NCBI GenBank assembly: GCA_009733775.1
Contig: WOGZ01000479.1
Coordinates: 1 to 19,750 of the forward strand
Source of the DNA: Alectoria sarmentosa
Taxonomy: Eukaryota; Ascomycota; Lecanoromycetes; Lecanorales; Parmeliaceae
Length of the DNA: 19,750 nucleotides
Direction: 5' to 3'
Part shown: positions 17,390-19,750 of the stretch, piece after piece
Layout of the letters: each line of letters opens with the position of its first letter
Numbering within the stretch: the first letter of the stretch is position 1
Position numbers and translations under genes: made by a program
Notes under the pieces: model-generated
Databases searched by the model: none
Seen by the model: the letters and a program-made list of their open reading frames with translations, nothing else
Told to the model about the DNA's origin: nothing

Positions 17390-17640
17390 GCGATAATGAA
17401 CGAAATTTTAATTTATTAAATAATTAAATTAATTTTGATTAATCGTCAACTTTTTAAAAAGATTATCGATTTAAATCGATGAAAATTTGAGACAATAATA
17501 AGTTTATGATGTTTTTAAATGTTTTAAATTATATACGCATTACATTAATAAAAACAACGAATAATTCATTTTAATTAAAAGATTTAAATAATTTTATTAA
17601 ACTTTATCGTATTAAAAATAAAATATTGCAATTATTATTT
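17390..17640 (+). pseudogene. Copia polyprotein fossil: N-terminal part of reverse transcriptase
   Basis: In the same phase as the integrase segment the translation has AIMNEILIY (pattern A-M-x-E-x-x-x-L), INRQLFKKIIDLNR then a stop and KFET (pattern K-x-x-x-x-KWV-F-K-x-K), YALH with two stops then KQRIIHFN (pattern R-x-V-x-x-G-x-QQ-x-x-GIDF), and NFIVLKI (pattern TT-x-RIL-x-A-x-A). These are successive blocks of copia reverse transcriptases. The catalytic YVDD block is not seen; beyond about 17640 the alignment is lost before the inverted repeat at 17908. This is a fossil without function. Confidence 0.55.
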
Positions 17641-17661
17641 TTTAATAAAAAATGTTTAATA

Positions 17662-17684
17662 AACGCAAATTATTAATTTGCGTT
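17662..17684. repeat. Perfect 23-bp palindrome
   Basis: AACGCAAATTA-T-TAATTTGCGTT, 11-bp arms around one base. It may be a chance product of AT richness, though the CG pairs within the arms make it less likely. Confidence 0.75.
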
Positions 17685-17907
17685 AATTACGTTTTTGTTT
17701 TTTATATATATCGTTTATCGTTATTATTAATTAAATAATTTAATAAAATCTTCGAATTAATTTTAAAAAATCGATAATAATTATTTAAAATCGAAAAATT
17801 CGTTAAATTTAATTATTTAAAAAAAATAAAAGTCGTAATAAGGTTTTTGTAAATGAATTTGCGAAAAAATTATTATCGAAAAAGAAATTTCGCATTTTCG
17901 AAGATTT

Positions 17908-18184
17908 TGTGAAAATATAATATAAAATATTTAGTTATATTGATTTAAGAGTGCTATGAAGGAAAATGCGATTTATGTTATAAACGTATACGTTCATATT
18001 ACGTAATCTATCACGTAATTTAAATTTCGATATTTTCTTTCGTACGCATATTTTTAAAAAAATCGAATATTAAATAAATAAGATAAATTAAGCGTCGAGT
18101 AATTATAATAAATTTAACGTTAAATAATTAATATAAAATCACTTTTATACATCTTTTTTATCTTTTATACGTTTTATAAAAATT
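17908..18184 (-). repeat. Longer repeat, inverted copy, containing core copy 6
   Basis: Reverse complement of 11541-11813. The core portion, 17908-18032, keeps CCTTC and AGCACTCTT words that the other degraded copies have lost, so it is less mutated. The arm keeps one of the three TCGAC words at the 25-bp period; the others are TTTAA-like. Confidence 0.82.
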
Positions 18185-18418
18185 CGAATTTCAAATATAA
18201 GATTCGAAACTCGCGATGTTCAAAATCGAATAAAAATAATGAAAATTCGAAAAAGGATAATTTTTTTTTTTTTATGAATCATTTTTATTTTATAAATCAT
18301 TTTTATCTTTTATGCATCATTTTTTCTCTCTTTTATAAACATTCGAATTTCAAAAATGAAATTCGAAATTCGCGATATTCGAATTCGAATAAAAAGAATA
18401 AAAATCGAAAATTTAAAA
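18172..18418. repeat. Diverged duplication at 159-bp spacing
   Basis: A block of about 80 bp beginning TTTATAAAAATTCGAATTTC (ATTCGAATTT at 18182) recurs as TTTATAAACATTCGAATTTC (18341), followed in both by GATTCGAAA/AATTCGAAA, CGCGAT and CGAATAAAAA words. Confidence 0.75.
18274..18334. repeat. 20-bp tandem repeat, three units
   Basis: AATCATTTTTATTTTAT-type units start at 18274, 18294 and 18314 (ATGAATC, AAATCAT, GCATCAT). The open frame across it (18274-18480) is a by-product. Confidence 0.75.
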
Positions 18419-18604
18419 ACGATTATATTCTTTTAAATATATTCGTCACGATGTTATATAAAAAAAAATTCACTTTTTAACGAAAAATCGTTTTTTGATA
18501 AATTTATTTTCAATTCATCTGATGTATATTAAAAATCGATCGACATATAATCGATAAATATATATAAAAGTTTATTTTCCGATTAAACGAAATATTTCGA
18601 ATTG

Positions 18605-18627
18605 TATATACATATATATATATATAT
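18605..18627. repeat. TA microsatellite
   Basis: TATATACATATATATATATA run, interrupted once by C. Confidence 0.85.
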
Positions 18628-18759
18628 GCGATCGATTATAAAATTTATAAAAGTCGTTTTAAAATATTAATACTTAATAATAATAATTGATAATGTGTAT
18701 ACGAAAGATATATAATAACGATGTTTATAATGCTAATAACGACAATAATATTTAAAAGC

Positions 18760-18828
18760 ATAAATACGATAATTTTAAAAATATAAGTATAATAATTTTA
18801 AAAAATATAAATATAATAACCTTAATGA
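18760..18828. repeat. 23-24 bp tandem repeat, three units
   Basis: ATAAATACGATAATTTTAAA at 18760 is followed by ATAAGTATAATAATTTTAAA at 18783 and ATAAATATAATAACCTTAAT at 18807. Confidence 0.75.
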
Positions 18829-19750
18829 GAATATTTAAAACGATTAACGAAAAGACGATAATAACGATTTTTTGAATAACGTCATAAATTTCAAATTTGA
18901 ATAAAACATAAATATAAATGTTTCGAAAAAAGATTCGCAAAGTTTATGAATATAATTACAATAACGATAAATTAACTTTTAATATAATAATAATATAATA
19001 AAGTTTTGACACGTTAAAATTAATATTGAGATTTTGCGAATAAATTCGATTTCGATCGAATATTCGATCGATTATTCGAAATGTAAAAATTAATAAAATC
19101 GTTTTTTTAAAGCTGCGAGCGTTGAATAATGATAACGATTTAAACGTCTCTTTTGAAATAATGATTTAAATAATTTTAAATGAATAATATAAGATTATTT
19201 TCACTTCGAGAACATCGCGAAAGACAATAAATTTATCAAAATATAAAATCTTAATAAGATTATCGATTATTTATTTATTAACAAAAACATATTAAATATT
19301 CACAATATTATTATTAACTTTTTCGCGTATAAAATGATAAACGATGTTAATATGTTTAATACGAACATAAAATTAAACGTTTTTTGCGAAAACGATTGCG
19401 TTTTAATTGTTTTTAAAGATTATAATAATCTTAAAATCCGAATCGTCAAATCATAAAAATTAATTAAAAAGATTTTTCAATCAGATAATTTTCTTGATAA
19501 TTTACGTTTAATTAATATATTTTATCTCATAAATGAATAATGTTATAATAATTTAACGTTTATTTAATTAATTAATAACGTTATTATTCAAATTGAATAA
19601 ATAATTGAAAATGAATTTTCGAATTGAATTTTTAATTTAATTAAAATTAATATAATCGAATAAATTTTTTAAAGAATTTTTATATACGAATTCGCAATGC
19701 ATCGTGTTTTTAAAATATCGAAAAATTCGAATAATCGCATTTTAATGCGT
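18829..19750. other. AT-rich DNA to the right edge, nothing identifiable
   Basis: No gene, RNA gene or clear repeat is visible. CpG words such as TTCGATCGAATATTCGATCG near 19050 persist while other C and G are rare, as elsewhere in the block. Confidence 0.6.

Larger units (their letters stand above)
3740..19750. other. AT-rich block with saturating RIP signature
   Basis: GC content drops from ordinary levels to very low values within a few hundred bases around 3740-4000 and stays low to the right edge. In 15841-16020 I counted 11 C and 12 G in 180 bases (12.8% GC), and 7 of the 11 C are followed by G, against about 0.7 expected by chance. TE reading frames survive with stops mainly of the TAA kind. 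This is the pattern of RIP, the fungal defence that mutates cytosines in duplicated DNA during the sexual cycle. AT-rich mitochondrial DNA would not show the CpG retention or these TE fossils. Confidence 0.88.

Noticed and set aside
18752..18940. Minus-strand 62-codon hydrophobic frame
   Set aside because: It overlaps the 23-24 bp tandem repeats and is made of Ile/Phe/Leu from AT-rich codons.
3740..19750. Mitochondrial or bacterial-symbiont origin for the AT-rich part
   Set aside because: The NLR reading frame continues across the boundary at 3746-4078 in the same phase, CpG is enriched, and copia fossils are present, so this is nuclear RIP-mutated DNA.
1..19750. tRNA, rRNA or other structured RNA genes
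   Set aside because: I saw no cloverleaf-like or rRNA-like sequence. Apart from the 16.8-kb island, the AT block keeps no GC-paired stems of that kind.

Overview
The window looks like nuclear DNA of a filamentous ascomycete (Pezizomycotina), on three grounds. It holds a fungal NLR-type gene (NACHT plus ankyrin repeats) with a 59-bp fungal intron. It has an abrupt switch near position 3740 from ordinary GC content to extreme AT richness. The AT-rich DNA carries the signature of saturating repeat-induced point mutation (RIP): C-to-T/G-to-A loss that spares CpG, with TE reading frames still legible. I cannot name the species.

Positions 1-545: ordinary-GC, repeat-rich DNA with short direct and inverted repeats, probably part of a mobile element running off the left edge. 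Positions 516-4140, minus strand: one broken NLR-like gene. From its 5' end (right) to its 3' end (left) it has a RIP-degraded NACHT half with several stops, an intron at 3436-3494, a well-preserved post-NACHT region, a premature TGA at 2844-2846, and two blocks of ankyrin repeats. The ankyrin blocks are separated by a 965-bp Mutator-like (MULE) insertion at 999-1963. That insertion has ~142-151 bp terminal inverted repeats, a perfect 10-bp target duplication, two minisatellites and an anonymous 138-codon open frame.

Positions 3740-19750: about 16 kb of AT-rich DNA (12.8% GC in a 180-base hand count at 15841-16020) with no intact gene. The clearest content is a fossil Ty1/copia polyprotein on the plus strand: a possible protease, a GAG-pre-integrase segment, an integrase with DD35E spacing, the post-integrase region, and part of a reverse transcriptase (about 15303-17640). 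A weaker Gag-like fossil lies on the minus strand (13870-14800), and part of it is duplicated at 10325-10524. A short repeat family of about 113-125 bp occurs six times. Five copies are RIP-degraded. The copy at 16827-16939 is almost untouched and forms a GC-normal island inside the copia fossil. Other tandem and inverted repeats are scattered through the block.

Nothing here appears to encode a working protein. The value of the window is as a record of genome defence: an immune-type gene cut by a RIP boundary and by a transposon, and a natural before/after pair showing which bases RIP changes.
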